From: Gemmatimonadota bacterium
GTDB lineage: Bacteria > Gemmatimonadota > Gemmatimonadetes > Gemmatimonadales > GWC2-71-9
Assembly: GCA_003222135.1 (NCBI GenBank)
Contig: QHUM01000059.1
Location: 1 to 64,000 of the forward strand
DNA length: 64,000 nucleotides
Direction of reading: 5' to 3'
Positions 24,639-37,270 of this stretch are shown in pieces. Position 1 is the first letter of the stretch. Each line of letters opens with the position of its first letter. The notes beneath the pieces are model-generated. The model searched no databases and was not told the origin of the DNA. It saw only the letters and a program-made list of their open reading frames with translations. Made by a program: the position numbers and the translations under genes.

Positions 24639-25966
24639 TGGCCGACACGGGCTGGTTCGGGCATCCCCGTGGGCTGTCCACGCTCTTCTTCACGGAGATG
24701 TGGGAGCGGTTCAGCTACTACGGGATGCGGGGGTTTCTCATCCTGTACGCCACCGCCGCTGCTGCATCCGGAGGGCTGGGCTTCGACGTCCGGCACGGTG
24801 CCAGCATATACAAGTGGTACACGAGCTCCGTCTGGCTCACCCCGATTCTCGGCGGTTTCATCGCGGACCGCTTCCTCGGGCAATACCGCAGTGTGTTCGT
24901 TGGGGGCGTCATCATCGCGCTCGGGCATTTCACCCTAGCCCTCAAGGCCCTGCCGACTTTTTACGCCGGCCTAGGGCTGATCGTCCTAGGGACGGGGCTG
25001 CTCAAGCCGAACATCAGCGCCATGGTCGGGTCGCTGTACGAGCAGGGCGATGCCCGGCGCGATGCCGGCTTTTCCCTGTTCTACATGGGCATAAACATCG
25101 GCGCCTTCCTCGGGATCACATTAGCCGGATGGCTCGCGCAGAAGATCGACTGGCACATCGGCTTCGCTGCAGCCGGAGTGGGGATGACCCTCGGCCTGAT
25201 CCAGTATGTGGTCGGCAGGCAGCGACTCACTCCGGCACTGGCGCGACTCGCCGCTCCGCCCCGGCCGCCGGGCGGTCCCGGTGCGCTGCGGCAGGTGTGG
25301 GAATCGCTGCGCGGCTTCACCACCGAGGAACGGAACCGCATCGCCGCGGTCTTCGTGTTCTTCCTGTTCGCGGCGCTCTTCTGGGGTGCGTATGAGCAGG
25401 CGGGGTCGACGCTCAACCTGTTTGCCGATCGCTACACCGACCTGAACATCCACGGCTATCTGATTCCCTCGTCCTGGCTCCAGTCCGTGCAGCCGATCAT
25501 GGTGATCGCCCTGGCCCCAGTGCTGGCCTGGCTCTGGGTGCGCCTTGGTCCCCGCGAGCCATCCAGCCCGGCGAAGTTCGCCCTCGGGCTTCTCTGTGCG
25601 GGCGTCGCGTTCCTGTTGCTCGTTCCGGCTGGGTTGATCGCGCAGAGCGCGGTCGGAGTCAAGGTCAGCCCCTTGTGGCTGGTGGCCGCCTACATCATCG
25701 AGGAGATCGGAGAGCTCTGCCTCAGTCCGGTAGGTCTGAGCGCGGTGACGAAGCTGGCACCGGCGCGAATCGTGAGCCTGATGATGGGTGTGTTTTTCCT
25801 CTCGAATTGGCTGGGGAACTTGCTCGCCGGCTGGACGGCCGGGTTCTTTAGCTCCATGCCGCTGTCGCGCCTGTTCGCCGCCGTCGCTGCCGTGTGTCTC
25901 GTCGCGGCCGCGATCATGGCCCTCCTTATCAAGCCGGTCCGCAACCTGATGGGAGACGTCCACTGA
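24638..25966 (+). CDS. POT/PTR2 family proton-coupled peptide transporter
   Basis: A 442-residue MFS protein of the inner membrane with about 12-14 hydrophobic segments. The family signature is FFTEMWERFSYYGMRGFLILY at residues 17-37 (ExxERFxYYG), followed by GGFIADRFLGQYRS and GTGLLKPNISAMVGSLYEQGDARRDAGFSLFYMGINIGAFLG, a classical PTR2 signature. It should import di- and tripeptides with protons. It overlaps the RemA-like gene. Together with the Opp system at 28-33 kb and the M20, M24 enzymes it points to peptide-based nutrition. Confidence 0.95.
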   Translation: MADTGWFGHPRGLSTLFFTEMWERFSYYGMRGFLILYATAAAASGGLGFDVRHGASIYKWYTSSVWLTPILGGFIADRFLGQYRSVFVGGVIIALGHFTLALKALPTFYAGLGLIVLGTGLLKPNISAMVGSLYEQGDARRDAGFSLFYMGINIGAFLGITLAGWLAQKIDWHIGFAAAGVGMTLGLIQYVVGRQRLTPALARLAAPPRPPGGPGALRQVWESLRGFTTEERNRIAAVFVFFLFAALFWGAYEQAGSTLNLFADRYTDLNIHGYLIPSSWLQSVQPIMVIALAPVLAWLWVRLGPREPSSPAKFALGLLCAGVAFLLLVPAGLIAQSAVGVKVSPLWLVAAYIIEEIGELCLSPVGLSAVTKLAPARIVSLMMGVFFLSNWLGNLLAGWTAGFFSSMPLSRLFAAVAAVCLVAAAIMALLIKPVRNLMGDVH

Positions 25967-25997
25967 CGACCGAGGCGGGAAAGCGGAAGCGGGAGAC

Positions 25998-26909
25998 GTG
26001 AGCCGGCGCGCGCTCCTGCTGCTCAGCGCCTGCATCGGCGCGCCGGCGCCGCTCCGCGGGCAGCAGGCAACCCCGGGCGGGCACGATAGCACCGTGGTCG
26101 TGCTGCTTGGCACGGGAAACCCGCGCCCCGAGCCGGATGCGTCGGGCCCGGCCACGGCGGTCGTCGTAGGGGCCCGCGTGTTCCTGGTGGACGCCGGCCC
26201 CGGGGTCGAGCGCCGCCTCGCCGCGGCGCACCTGCCGATCGACGGCGTCACCGCGCTGTTCATCACCCACCTCCACTCGGACCACACGCTCGGGCTTCCG
26301 GACCTGATCTTCACGTCCTGGGTGATGGGACGAAAGCAGCCGCTCGCGGCCTACGGGCCGCACGGCTTGCGGCAGATGACCGACCACCTCGTGGCCGCGT
26401 GGGCGGAGGACATCGAGGTGCGAACCAACGGCCTGGAGAAGCGGACGCCCGGCGGCTATCGCGTGGACGTGCACGAGATCCGCCCGGGTGTGGCCTACGA
26501 CTCGGGGGGCGTGCGCGTCACGGCGTTCCTGGTGGAGCACGGGACCTGGCGCGAGGCGTATGGATACCGCGTCGATGCGCCGGGCCGCAGCGTGGTGGTC
26601 TCGGGTGACACGAAGCCGAGCGAGAATCTGGTGCGGGCGGCGGCGGGCGCCGACGTGCTGGTCCACGAGGTCTACCCGGAGCCGCGCACGGCGCCCAACC
26701 CGACTGAGAGCGCGACCTGGCCGACATATATGGGGGACTTCCACACATCGGACGTGGAGCTGGGCCAGCTCGCGGCGCGCATCCGGCCCAAGTTGCTGAT
26801 CCTGACGCACATCATCCGCCGCGGGGCGACCGACGAGGAGCTGCTTGCCAACGTGCGAAAATCGTTCAGCGGGCGCGCCGTGGTGGCGCACGACCTGGAC
26901 CGGTACTAG
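25998..26909 (+). CDS. Exported MBL-fold metallo-hydrolase
   Basis: A 303-residue beta-lactamase-fold hydrolase with a probable signal peptide (ALLLLSACIGAPAPLRGQQ). Zinc-site motifs are ITHLHSDHTLGLPDL (HxHxDH), FLVEHGTWREAYGYRV, SGDTKPSENL (bridging aspartate) and LILTHIIRRG. The overall pattern (TGNPRPEPDASGPATAVVVGARVFLVDAGPG) matches the RNase Z/arylsulfatase-type branch, but with a signal peptide it likely acts outside the cytoplasm as a hydrolase of an ester or lactone. Start is GTG 25998, just after a short GC-rich heptamer-like run (25976-25997). Confidence 0.85.
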   Translation: MSRRALLLLSACIGAPAPLRGQQATPGGHDSTVVVLLGTGNPRPEPDASGPATAVVVGARVFLVDAGPGVERRLAAAHLPIDGVTALFITHLHSDHTLGLPDLIFTSWVMGRKQPLAAYGPHGLRQMTDHLVAAWAEDIEVRTNGLEKRTPGGYRVDVHEIRPGVAYDSGGVRVTAFLVEHGTWREAYGYRVDAPGRSVVVSGDTKPSENLVRAAAGADVLVHEVYPEPRTAPNPTESATWPTYMGDFHTSDVELGQLAARIRPKLLILTHIIRRGATDEELLANVRKSFSGRAVVAHDLDRY

Positions 26910-26992
26910 CTGTGACCGAGCGGAACCGGGCGCGGCTGCAAGCGGCGATCGCGCGGGCCCGAGCCCAGTGAACTAGGACCAGGAGCGGGACC

Positions 26993-27538
26993 ATGCTCAA
27001 GAAGATCGGCGCCGCACTCGTCGCCGTCGGCCTCTTCCTCCCGTACAGCCCGGACGTCCGCGTCATTGCCAGCGTGTGGCACAACGCGGCCGAAGTGCTG
27101 TTCCAGGGCTTCCCGGTGCTCCTCGCTTTCGTCTACGCGTTGCACACCTTCGTCCCGCCCCTCGCGCGGTTCCATCAGCGACTCGGGCAAGCACTGCACG
27201 GCGCGCTGCGGATGGTGTATTTCGTGCTCGTCGGGGCCTACCTCGCGACCGCCGCGGCGGGACGCGCGGATTGGCCCGCGGTGGGCCCGGTGCTCGCGGC
27301 GCTCGTCATCACCGGCGGGTTGCTGTACTGGGGACAGGGACGAGGGACCAAGGCCGAGCGGTTGCCCTTGCTGCTGCTGATCGCCGGGGGCGTGCCGCTG
27401 ATCGCCTACTTCATCGAGACGCTGCGCGCGGGGGCACTGGCGTACGGCGGCTGGGTGTTCACGGCGGGTTACGTACTGGCGCTCGTGGGCGAGGTGCAGG
27501 GGCTGCGCGCCGCGCCCAGGATCGCGCACGGTGGCTGA
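26993..27538 (+). CDS. Integral membrane protein, unknown
   Basis: A 181-residue protein with about five hydrophobic segments (IGAALVAVGLFLPYSP; VLFQGFPVLLAFVYALHTFV; MVYFVLVGAYLATAAAG; VGPVLAALVITGGLLYWG; LPLLLLIAGGVPLIAYFIETL; WVFTAGYVLALVGEV). No family recognised. It is preceded by a GGAGCGGG ribosome site. It converges on oppF, with its stop ending exactly next to the oppF stop at 27539. Confidence 0.75.
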   Translation: MLKKIGAALVAVGLFLPYSPDVRVIASVWHNAAEVLFQGFPVLLAFVYALHTFVPPLARFHQRLGQALHGALRMVYFVLVGAYLATAAAGRADWPAVGPVLAALVITGGLLYWGQGRGTKAERLPLLLLIAGGVPLIAYFIETLRAGALAYGGWVFTAGYVLALVGEVQGLRAAPRIAHGG

Positions 27539-28531
27539 TCACATCGGCTGCTCCGCGAAGTGGCACGCGGCGAATTGTCCAGTCGCCACTTCGCGCAGTG
27601 CCGGCGGCTCGGTGCGACAGCGCTCATTCTTCCTGGGGTGTGGGCAGCGCGGGTGGAACGGGCACCCCGCCGGCGGGGATGCGGGCGACGGCACCTCTCC
27701 CTGCAACACGATGCGCTGTCGCTGCGCTTTGGGGTCGGGGACCGGAACGGCCGACAGCAACGACGTCGTATAGGGGTGCCGCGGCCCCGCGTACAAACCG
27801 GTCGCGGGCGCGCGCTCGACGATCTTGCCCAGGTACATCACGGCAACATCGTCCGCGATGTGCTTCACCACGGCCAGGTCATGCGCAATGAAGAGGTAAG
27901 TCAGCCGGCGCTTGCGCTGCAGGTCGGCGAGCAGGTTCAGCACCTGGGCCTGCACTGACACGTCGAGCGCACTCACCGGCTCGTCCAGCACGAGGAACTG
28001 CGGCTCGACCGAGAGCGCCCGGGCGATTCCGACGCGCTGCCGTTGCCCGCCGGAGAGCTCGTGGGGGTAGGCCGCGGCGAACGCCGGGTCGAGTCCCACC
28101 TCATCGAGCAGTGCGGCGACCCGCCGCTTGGCCTCGAGCCCGGTCGCGAGCCGGTGGATGGCGAGGGGCTCGGCGAGGGTCTGCTGCACGGTCATACGGG
28201 GGTTGAGCGAGCCGTAGGGATCCTGGAACACGATCTGCATGCGGCGCCGCAGGGCTCGCAGCTCGCGCCCGCCGAGGGCGACGACGTCCGCCCCCCCCAA
28301 CGTGACCCGCCCCGCGTCCGGCTCGATCAGCCGCAGGATCGTGCGCCCCACCGTCGACTTCCCGCACCCCGACTCGCCCACGAGGCCGAGGGTCTGCCCC
28401 GCCGCGATCGCAAACGATACCCCGTCCACGGCACGCACCGTGCGACGGGCGCGCCCCAACCCGAACAGCCCCCGCTCGCCGGGGAAGCGCTTCACGAGGC
28501 CGTCGACCTGGACGAGCGGAGCTGGTGTCAC
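27539..28531 (-). CDS. oppF: Oligopeptide ABC transporter ATPase OppF
   Basis: A 330-residue ATPase that pairs with OppD. Walker A ([11 protein letters not shown], about 51-61), the [14 protein letters not shown] motif, signature [15 protein letters not shown], Walker [15 protein letters not shown] and the C-terminal oligopeptide-transporter domain with a cysteine cluster ([10 protein letters not shown] and RCRTEPP) are all present. The GTG 28531 overlaps the oppD stop (GTGA). It is the last gene of the opp operon. An in-frame extension to 28678 overlaps oppD and is rejected. Confidence 0.95.
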   Translation of the reverse strand: MTPAPLVQVDGLVKRFPGERGLFGLGRARRTVRAVDGVSFAIAAGQTLGLVGESGCGKSTVGRTILRLIEPDAGRVTLGGADVVALGGRELRALRRRMQIVFQDPYGSLNPRMTVQQTLAEPLAIHRLATGLEAKRRVAALLDEVGLDPAFAAAYPHELSGGQRQRVGIARALSVEPQFLVLDEPVSALDVSVQAQVLNLLADLQRKRRLTYLFIAHDLAVVKHIADDVAVMYLGKIVERAPATGLYAGPRHPYTTSLLSAVPVPDPKAQRQRIVLQGEVPSPASPPAGCPFHPRCPHPRKNERCRTEPPALREVATGQFAACHFAEQPM

Positions 28532-29556
28532 GGATGACGCTCGCGGCGCTCCGGCTCGGTGAGCAGCCAGCAACGGACGGTATGGGTGCCTGCCTCTGCC
28601 CCGGCGCTGTCGAGCAGCGGCGGCTCTTCGACGGCACACCGGTCCCACGCGTACGGGCACCGGGGATGGAAGCGGCACCCCGCCGGCCAGGAGGTCGCGG
28701 CCGGCACTTGGCCGGGGATGCTGTGCAGGCGCCCGCGGACCTGGCTGACGCGCGTGTCGAGCCGGGGCACCGACGCGAGCAGGCCTTCGGTGTAGGGGTG
28801 CAGCGGACGCGCGAACAGCTCACCGGTCGACGCCTGCTCCACCACCTGTCCGGCGTACATGACGACGACGCGGTCGGCCGAGCCGGCCACGACCCCCAGA
28901 TCGTGGGTGATCAGCATGACCGCCATGCCGAGCTCTCGCTGGAGCCGGTCGAGCAGCTCCAGGATCTGGGCCTGGATCGTCACGTCGAGAGCGGTCGTCG
29001 GCTCGTCGGCGATGAGGAGCTGGGGGTGGCAAATGAGCGCCATGGCGATCATCACGCGCTGCCGCATCCCCCCGCTCATCTGGTGCGGGTAGTGGTCCAC
29101 CCGCTCTCCCGGATCGGGGATGCCGACGAGCGTCAACATCTCGATGGCGCGGGCCCGGGCGGCCCGACGCGACAGGCTCTGATGGACGATCGCCGCTTCG
29201 GCGATTTGGTGCCCTACGGTGAAGACCGGGTTGAGCGACGTCATCGGCTCCTGGAAAATCATCGCGATCCGGTTGCCGCGGACCGCGCGCAGCTCTTTGG
29301 GGGCCAGGGTCAGGAGGTTGCGTCCCTCGAACTCGATGAAGCTGCCGGGGCGGATGTGGCCGGGGGGCTCGGGGATGAGGCGGAGGATGGAGAGCGACGT
29401 GACGGTCTTGCCGCAGCCGGACTCGCCCACGACGCCGAGCGTCTCCCCGGGGTACACGTCGAACGAGACGCCGTCGACCGCGCGGGCCGTGCCGCTGCCC
29501 TGCTCGGTCACGAAGTACGTCTTCAGGTCGCGCACGCGGAGCAGCGGCTCCGTCAC
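28528..29556 (-). CDS. oppD: Oligopeptide ABC transporter ATPase OppD
   Basis: A 342-residue ATPase with Walker [27 protein letters not shown], signature [15 protein letters not shown], Walker [17 protein letters not shown], the H-loop LITHDLGVV and a C-terminal iron-sulfur-type cysteine set ([10 protein letters not shown]...C). Start GTG 29556 overlaps the oppC stop. It energises peptide import across the inner membrane together with OppF. Confidence 0.96.
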   Translation of the reverse strand: MTEPLLRVRDLKTYFVTEQGSGTARAVDGVSFDVYPGETLGVVGESGCGKTVTSLSILRLIPEPPGHIRPGSFIEFEGRNLLTLAPKELRAVRGNRIAMIFQEPMTSLNPVFTVGHQIAEAAIVHQSLSRRAARARAIEMLTLVGIPDPGERVDHYPHQMSGGMRQRVMIAMALICHPQLLIADEPTTALDVTIQAQILELLDRLQRELGMAVMLITHDLGVVAGSADRVVVMYAGQVVEQASTGELFARPLHPYTEGLLASVPRLDTRVSQVRGRLHSIPGQVPAATSWPAGCRFHPRCPYAWDRCAVEEPPLLDSAGAEAGTHTVRCWLLTEPERRERHP

Positions 29557-30479
29557 GTCGCCTCCTTGCGCGGGTCGAGGGCATCGCGCAGCCCGTCACC
29601 CACGGCGTTGAGCGCCAGGACGACGAGCGCGATGGCGAGCCCGGGGAACCCCGACGTCCAGGGCGCGGTGGCGATGTACGGCTGGCCGTCGTAGATGATG
29701 CTTCCCCAGCTGGGGAGCGGCGAGGGCACGCCGAGCCCGAGGTAGGAGAGCCCCGCCTCGAGCAGGATCACGTTGCCGATGCCGAACGCCGCGGACACGA
29801 TGATCGGGGCCGCGGCATTGGGGAGAACGTGGCGGAAAATCACGCGCGTCGGTCCCGCGCCCACGGCCCGGGCCGCGGCGACGAACTCCCGCTCCCGTAG
29901 GCTGAGGACGTCGGCGCGTACCAGCCGGCTCGTGCCGAACCAGCCCGTGAGCCCGATGAGCAACACCAGCACCGCGAGCGGCAGGCGCTCCCACAGCGCC
30001 ACGGCCATGAGCAGCACGAACATACGCGGCATCGCCAGTCCCACGTCGACGCTCCGCATGAGAACCGCGTCGATGCCGCGACGGAAATACCCGGCGGCCG
30101 CACCCACGCCCGCGCCGACCGTCACCGCGACGAGCATCGCGATCGTGCCGATGCCGAGCGACAGGCGCGCGCCGTACACGAGGCGGCTCCACACGTCCCG
30201 GCTGTAGACGTCGGTGCCGAGCGGGAAGCGGGTTGAGGGAGGCTGGTTCTGCAGGTGCACCGGGTCGAGCTGCCCGGCCGGGTCGTAGGGCGCGACCAGC
30301 GGCGCGGCGAGCGCAGTCGTGACGAAGAACGCGAGGATGAACACGCCGGCCGTGGCCGTGGGGTGGCGGAGAAAGCGCCGCCCCGCGGCCCGCGTCGCGG
30401 CGCGGCGCCGCACCTCGGCCGCCGCGACCAGCGCCACGGCGACCGCGCTCGCGAGCGCGAGCCACGTCCAGACGGTCAC
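29553..30479 (-). CDS. oppC: Peptide ABC transporter permease OppC
   Basis: A 308-residue permease. An N-terminal helix is followed by the OppC-specific region ([53 protein letters not shown]) and the binding-protein-dependent transport domain with its EAA loop ([27 protein letters not shown]). The GTG 30479 overlaps the oppB stop (GTGA); a longer in-frame reading to 31754 is a frame-shadow of oppB and the substrate-binding gene. Confidence 0.95.
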   Translation of the reverse strand: MTVWTWLALASAVAVALVAAAEVRRRAATRAAGRRFLRHPTATAGVFILAFFVTTALAAPLVAPYDPAGQLDPVHLQNQPPSTRFPLGTDVYSRDVWSRLVYGARLSLGIGTIAMLVAVTVGAGVGAAAGYFRRGIDAVLMRSVDVGLAMPRMFVLLMAVALWERLPLAVLVLLIGLTGWFGTSRLVRADVLSLREREFVAAARAVGAGPTRVIFRHVLPNAAAPIIVSAAFGIGNVILLEAGLSYLGLGVPSPLPSWGSIIYDGQPYIATAPWTSGFPGLAIALVVLALNAVGDGLRDALDPRKEAT

Positions 30480-31456
30480 GGCCCCGCGCCGCGCCCGCGG
30501 ATGCGGGGATCCGCGACGGCGTACAGCACGTCCGCCACCAGGCTGCCCAGGACCACGACCCCGCTGGCCACGAGCGCCGCCCCGGTGACGAGCGGGTAAT
30601 CGCGCTGAAAGATCGCCGTGACCGACAAGCGGCCCATGCCGGGCCAGGCGAACACCCGCTCCACGAGCACGGCGCCGGTGAGCAGGAACGGGAAGGCGAG
30701 GCCGAACAGGGTGATGATCGGGAGCAGGGCGTTGCGGAGCGCGTGCACCAGCAGGACGCGACGCTCGCGCAGCCCTTTGGCGCGCGCGGTGCGCACGTAG
30801 TCCTGGCCCGCGACCTCGAGCATCGCGGCCCGCTGGTAGCGCGCCGTCGCGGCGGCGCCGACCAGCCCGAGCGTCAGCGCCGGCAGGGTGAGATGCCACA
30901 GCAGATCGCCGAGGCAACGCGCGCTCGTGACGCTCGGGCACAGCACCGGGTCGCGCATGCCGCCGACCGGAAAGACGTGCAGCCACTGCCCGAACACGAG
31001 CAGCAGGATCAGCCCGAGCCAGAAGGTCGGCATCGAATTGAAGAACAGGGCGACGTTGCCGAGCGCGATGTCCCCGAAGCGCCGCGCCCGTACGGCCTGG
31101 TACAGGCCGAGCGCGAGGCCGAGGGCGAAGTCGATGACGAGCGCGGTCCCCGCCAGGGTCAGGGTCGGGGGAATGGCGTCGGCGATCGCCGCGGCAACGG
31201 GGCGATGCTGGGAGAACGATTGTCCCAGCTCGCCATGCAGCAGGTTGCGGAGATACAACACGTACTGCACCGGCAGCGGCTGATCGAGGCCGAACTGCCG
31301 CCGCAGCCGAGCGATCACCTCTGGATCGACCTGGCGCTGGTCGTCCGCGGCGAACGGCGTCCCCGGCGCCAGGTGGATGAGCACGAAGGTGATGGTGACG
31401 ACCGCAAAGACGATGGCGATCGCGGCGGCGAGACGCCGCACGAGCCACGCCGTCAC
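30476..31456 (-). CDS. oppB: Peptide ABC transporter permease OppB
   Basis: A 326-residue permease starting MTAWLVRRLAAAIAIVFAVVTITFVLIHLAPGTPF, typical of OppB/DppB. Transmembrane helices alternate with the conserved EAA loop region (ARAKGLRERRVLLVHALRNALLPIITLFGL). The GTG start is directly adjacent to the TAA of the substrate-binding gene, with no intergenic base. Confidence 0.95.
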   Translation of the reverse strand: MTAWLVRRLAAAIAIVFAVVTITFVLIHLAPGTPFAADDQRQVDPEVIARLRRQFGLDQPLPVQYVLYLRNLLHGELGQSFSQHRPVAAAIADAIPPTLTLAGTALVIDFALGLALGLYQAVRARRFGDIALGNVALFFNSMPTFWLGLILLLVFGQWLHVFPVGGMRDPVLCPSVTSARCLGDLLWHLTLPALTLGLVGAAATARYQRAAMLEVAGQDYVRTARAKGLRERRVLLVHALRNALLPIITLFGLAFPFLLTGAVLVERVFAWPGMGRLSVTAIFQRDYPLVTGAALVASGVVVLGSLVADVLYAVADPRIRGRGAGP

Positions 31457-33154
31457 TTAGCGCTCCGCGCGGTCTCGATCGGTCAGCTGGTCGGCGGGGA
31501 TGCGCCAGGTGCGCACCAGCGCCCAGTAGGCGTCCGGCCGGATGACGACGTCCGTCACCCGGCGATTCACCGCGGCCACATTGTCCGTTGCGTACAGGAA
31601 GATCGCCGGGGCGTCCTGGTTCAGCGTCTCGACCGCGCGGCGCCACAGACGCTTCGCCGCGTCGTGCCGCGGCGCCGCGGTCGCCTCGTCCACCAGCCGG
31701 TCGAACACGGGGTTGGCGTAGCGGCCGGCGTTGGAGCGTCCGGCGGCCGTCCACACCTGAGCGATGGACGACGACGGCGTGGGATCGGTCCCCCGGGCGA
31801 TCACGGCCGCGTCGAACCGGCCCGCCTGCGTCCGCTGGTCGAACACGCTGAACTCGACTTCGTCCAACTGCACGTCCGCGCCGATGCGACGGAACTGCTC
31901 TTGCAGCAGTCGGGCGTACTGTCCCCGCAGGTGGCTCGTCGTGGGCACCAGGAGGCGGAACGCCAGCGGTTGACCGTCCCGGTCCCGGATCCCGTCGCCG
32001 TTCGAATCACGCCAGCCGAGTCGCGTGAGCAATCGAGCGGCCTGCGTCGTGTCGTACGGCAGGTCGCGCGTCTCGGGGTCCCAGATCGACCAGATGCGGG
32101 CGAGCGGGCCGGGCGGGACCTGCGCGAGGTCGCCCCACACGCTCTGGCGCAACGCTTCACGGTTCACCGCCATCGCGAGCGCGCGCCGCAGCAGCCGGTC
32201 CCCGAACAGGGGGTGCGGCTTCGCCGTGTCGCCGTTGGTGGACAAGTTGAACGCGAGGAAGCCGTATACCGCGCCGTGGTAGGGGTACAGCGCGAGGTTG
32301 GGCGCGGCCCGGGCGCGTTTCACGTTGTCGGGCGGGCCCAGCACCTCCACCGCGTCAGCGTCGCCCGCGATCGCCTGCGTGATGGCGACCTGGAGGTCGG
32401 GGGTGAAGCGCCAGATCAGACGGCGGATGTGGGGGCGTCCCAAGAAGAAGGTCGAATCCGCGGCGAGCTCGACGCTCTCGCCCGCCTTCCATCCTACGAA
32501 GCGGTACGGACCGTCGCCCACCGGCGCGCGCCCCAACGCGGCGCTGCGCCACTGCGAGCGCGGTACCGGGCGCAGCAGATGCGCCGGCACGATGAGCATG
32601 TGATAGACCGCATCGTAGAACATCTCGGGATAGCGCGCGTGAAACCGGAACACCGCGGTGACCGAGTCCCGCGTGGTGACGGCGCTGATGGTGCGTAGCG
32701 ACGAGCGGTACGGCGAGTTCACGAGCGGGTCGGTGTAGATGTCGAACGTGAACGCGACGTCCGCGGCGGTGACGGACCGTCCGTCCTGCCAGTGCGCGCG
32801 CGGATCGAGGTGGAACACGAGCGTGAGGGGGTCGTCCCACTCCCACCGCTGCGCCAACTGGGGCTGAAAGTCTTCGTCGCCCACGGTGTTCCCCGAGAGG
32901 CCCAGGTCCGCGAGCTTCAGGAAGAGCTGCCCCGTGATGTCCTGGGCGTACTGCTGCTGGGTCACCGCCGGGAGCAGGATGTCGGGCTCGCCCGCCGCGG
33001 CGAAGACCAGCGTGCCGCAGTAATCGCCGGCGCAGCCGCGGCGGCGCTCGCACGCCGTGATCGAGACCAGCACGGCTGCGGCGAGGGCGGTCAGGACGAA
33101 CGAGGTCGCGGACCCTAAAGGACTCCCTGACGGTCGCGGTCGGACGGTCGGCAT
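31457..33154 (-). CDS. Peptide ABC transporter substrate-binding lipoprotein (SBP family 5)
   Basis: A 565-residue extracytoplasmic binding protein. A signal segment (SATSFVLTALAAAVLVSITAC) ends in a lipobox cysteine. The mature protein shows SBP_bac_5 features: PLTLVFHLDPRAHWQDGRSVTAADVAFTFDIY, the VGDGPYRFVGWKAGESVELAADSTFF region, LALYPYHGAVYGFLAFNLST and ALAMAVNREAL. Start ATG 33154 was preferred over ATG 33166 because the latter overlaps a TAGAAT box. The n-region residues TVRPRPSGSPLG are encoded by a CCCTAAAGGACTCCC element. First gene of opp operon. Confidence 0.93.
   Translation of the reverse strand: MPTVRPRPSGSPLGSATSFVLTALAAAVLVSITACERRRGCAGDYCGTLVFAAAGEPDILLPAVTQQQYAQDITGQLFLKLADLGLSGNTVGDEDFQPQLAQRWEWDDPLTLVFHLDPRAHWQDGRSVTAADVAFTFDIYTDPLVNSPYRSSLRTISAVTTRDSVTAVFRFHARYPEMFYDAVYHMLIVPAHLLRPVPRSQWRSAALGRAPVGDGPYRFVGWKAGESVELAADSTFFLGRPHIRRLIWRFTPDLQVAITQAIAGDADAVEVLGPPDNVKRARAAPNLALYPYHGAVYGFLAFNLSTNGDTAKPHPLFGDRLLRRALAMAVNREALRQSVWGDLAQVPPGPLARIWSIWDPETRDLPYDTTQAARLLTRLGWRDSNGDGIRDRDGQPLAFRLLVPTTSHLRGQYARLLQEQFRRIGADVQLDEVEFSVFDQRTQAGRFDAAVIARGTDPTPSSSIAQVWTAAGRSNAGRYANPVFDRLVDEATAAPRHDAAKRLWRRAVETLNQDAPAIFLYATDNVAAVNRRVTDVVIRPDAYWALVRTWRIPADQLTDRDRAER
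33113..33139. repeat. Third CCCTAAAGG element, in the SBP signal-peptide codons
   Basis: CCCTAAAGGACTCCCTGA followed by CGGTCGCGG, 26 of 27 positions identical to the copy at 5304-5330. It encodes part of the n-region of the peptide-binding lipoprotein. Confidence 0.8.
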
Positions 33155-33164
33155 CGCGCCTAAC

Positions 33165-33170
33165 ATTCTA
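33165..33170 (-). promoter_or_regulatory. -10-like box (TAGAAT) before the opp operon
   Basis: TAGAAT on the minus strand ends 10 nt before ATG 33154. No clear -35 is found. This again suggests a very short or absent leader. Confidence 0.35.
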
Positions 33171-33178
33171 TCGCCGGC

Positions 33179-33929
33179 CTAGCGGCGCCAGGTCCAGGCG
33201 GGGTCGGTGAAGCGGGCGATCGACGGCGGTCGGTCGGTCAAGGGCGGTCGAGGGCGATCGAGGGCGGTCGAGGGCAGGGTATCGTCCCACGTCGCGGCGA
33301 TCGCTTCGGCCACTTCCTCGAAGGTGATCCTCCGGCCGAGCGCGGCGGTGAGCGTCATTTCCCCGCTGGCGGCTGACGGCTGACGGCTGACGGCTCGAAT
33401 GACGTCCTGCGATCCGGCGAGCAGGATCGAGCCGTGCTGCAGCAGAGCCTTCCCTTGGCGGACCTGTGCCGAGCCGATCACCTTGCGGCCTTGGACGAGC
33501 ACTTCGCCCCCGGCAGGCGCGGCGAAACATGCATGGGACTGATGGCGGGCCGCGGCGGGCGGTGGAGGGCGGTCGGGTGCCAGCTTGGCGTCCGCTCCCA
33601 ACGCCTGCAACGCGGCTGCCAGCCGTTCGTGAATCGCGCGGTAGCTGTCGCGCAGGGAGCCGAAGGCCTGCACCGGCGCCGCCACGGCGTACGTCACCTC
33701 GTGCTCGTGCCACACCGCCCGGCCACCGGTCGGCCGGCGGACCACGTCGCACCCGAGCTGCGCGATGGCGTCCGGGTCGTAGCGCTCCCGAGCGGGCTCG
33801 TTGCGTCCGAACGAGATGCAGCTCGGCTCGAAGCGGTACAGTCGCCAGAACGCCTGACCGGTGCGCTCCGCCTCGTCGAGTAACGTCTGGTCCAACGCCA
33901 TGTTCTCGGCGCCGGAGAGGCCGGTCGTT

Positions 33930-33949
<20 letters not shown>
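33179..33949 (-). CDS. LipM/LplA-type octanoyl- or lipoyl-transferase
   Basis: A 256-residue BPL/LplA-fold protein. Signatures are [56 protein letters not shown] and the [39 protein letters not shown] block, where the cysteine in the CF-x-P/S segment matches the acyl-accepting cysteine of LipM. It therefore more likely moves octanoyl groups to GcvH than uses free lipoate. Its start overlaps gcvP by 20 bp. Repeat DNA encodes residues around [11 protein letters not shown] (GGCTGAC heptamers) and [16 protein letters not shown] (10-bp array), so the C-terminus differs from the usual one. Confidence 0.82.
33241..33274. repeat. 10-bp tandem array (GGGCGGTCGA family)
   Basis: Three and a half copies of AGGGCGGTCG/AGGGCGATCG, encoding residues near the LipM-like protein C-terminus. 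The complement matches the CGCCCTCGAC arrays at 56348-56377 and 57931-57960. Confidence 0.75.
33371..33391. repeat. GGCTGAC heptamer array inside the LipM-like gene
   Basis: Three exact GGCTGAC units (33371-33391), continuing as GGCTCG. A degenerate relative is at 39821-39858. Confidence 0.75.
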
Positions 33950-36827
<2,878 letters not shown>

Positions 36828-36837
36828 GATGGAGGGG

Positions 36838-37227
36838 CTATTCGCCAATATGCTTCGTGTACTCCTCGCTCCCCAGCAGGTCGTCGAGCTCCTTCGGACT
36901 CTTGATGCGGAGTCTGATCATCCAGCCCTCGCCGTAGGGGTCGCGGTTTACGAGGGCAGGGTCGCTCTCGAGCGCCGTGTTGACCTCGGTCACCGTGCCG
37001 GCGAGCGGGGAAAAGAGCTCCGAGACCGCCTTCACCGCTTCGATCGTGCCGAATGCATCCATGCGCGCGAACGTCGCACCGACCTTGGGCAGGTCGACGT
37101 AAACGACGTCACCCAACTCGCCCTGTGCGTAATCGGTGATCCCGACCTGCACGACGGACTTGTCGTCGGTCTCCTTGACGTACTCGTGCTCTTCCGTGTA
37201 GCGCAGGTCCGGCGGCGTTTTCGACAT
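36838..37227 (-). CDS. gcvH: Glycine cleavage system H protein
   Basis: A 129-residue lipoyl carrier that shuttles the aminomethyl group. Lipoylated lysine is K66 in [16 protein letters not shown], with the family start [11 protein letters not shown] and the end [13 protein letters not shown] 37227 is chosen because [15 protein letters not shown] is the usual start, and the extension to 37299 overlaps coaE. The gene lies 10 bp before gcvP. The LipM-like enzyme encoded two genes on could octanoylate it and LipA finish the cofactor. Confidence 0.97.
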   Translation of the reverse strand: MSKTPPDLRYTEEHEYVKETDDKSVVQVGITDYAQGELGDVVYVDLPKVGATFARMDAFGTIEAVKAVSELFSPLAGTVTEVNTALESDPALVNRDPYGEGWMIRLRIKSPKELDDLLGSEEYTKHIGE

Positions 37228-37270
37228 GCGGGGTTCGCTCTCGCTCGAGGCCTCTCCAACGTCGCGGCGA

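Noticed and set aside
26912..26971. 19-residue open frame VTERNRARLQAAIARARAQ after the MBL gene
   Set aside because: Possible small gene, but no ribosome site and too short to support.
30743..32698. 651-codon plus-strand frame opposite oppB and the binding protein
   Set aside because: Shadow frame; the minus-strand genes are unmistakable.
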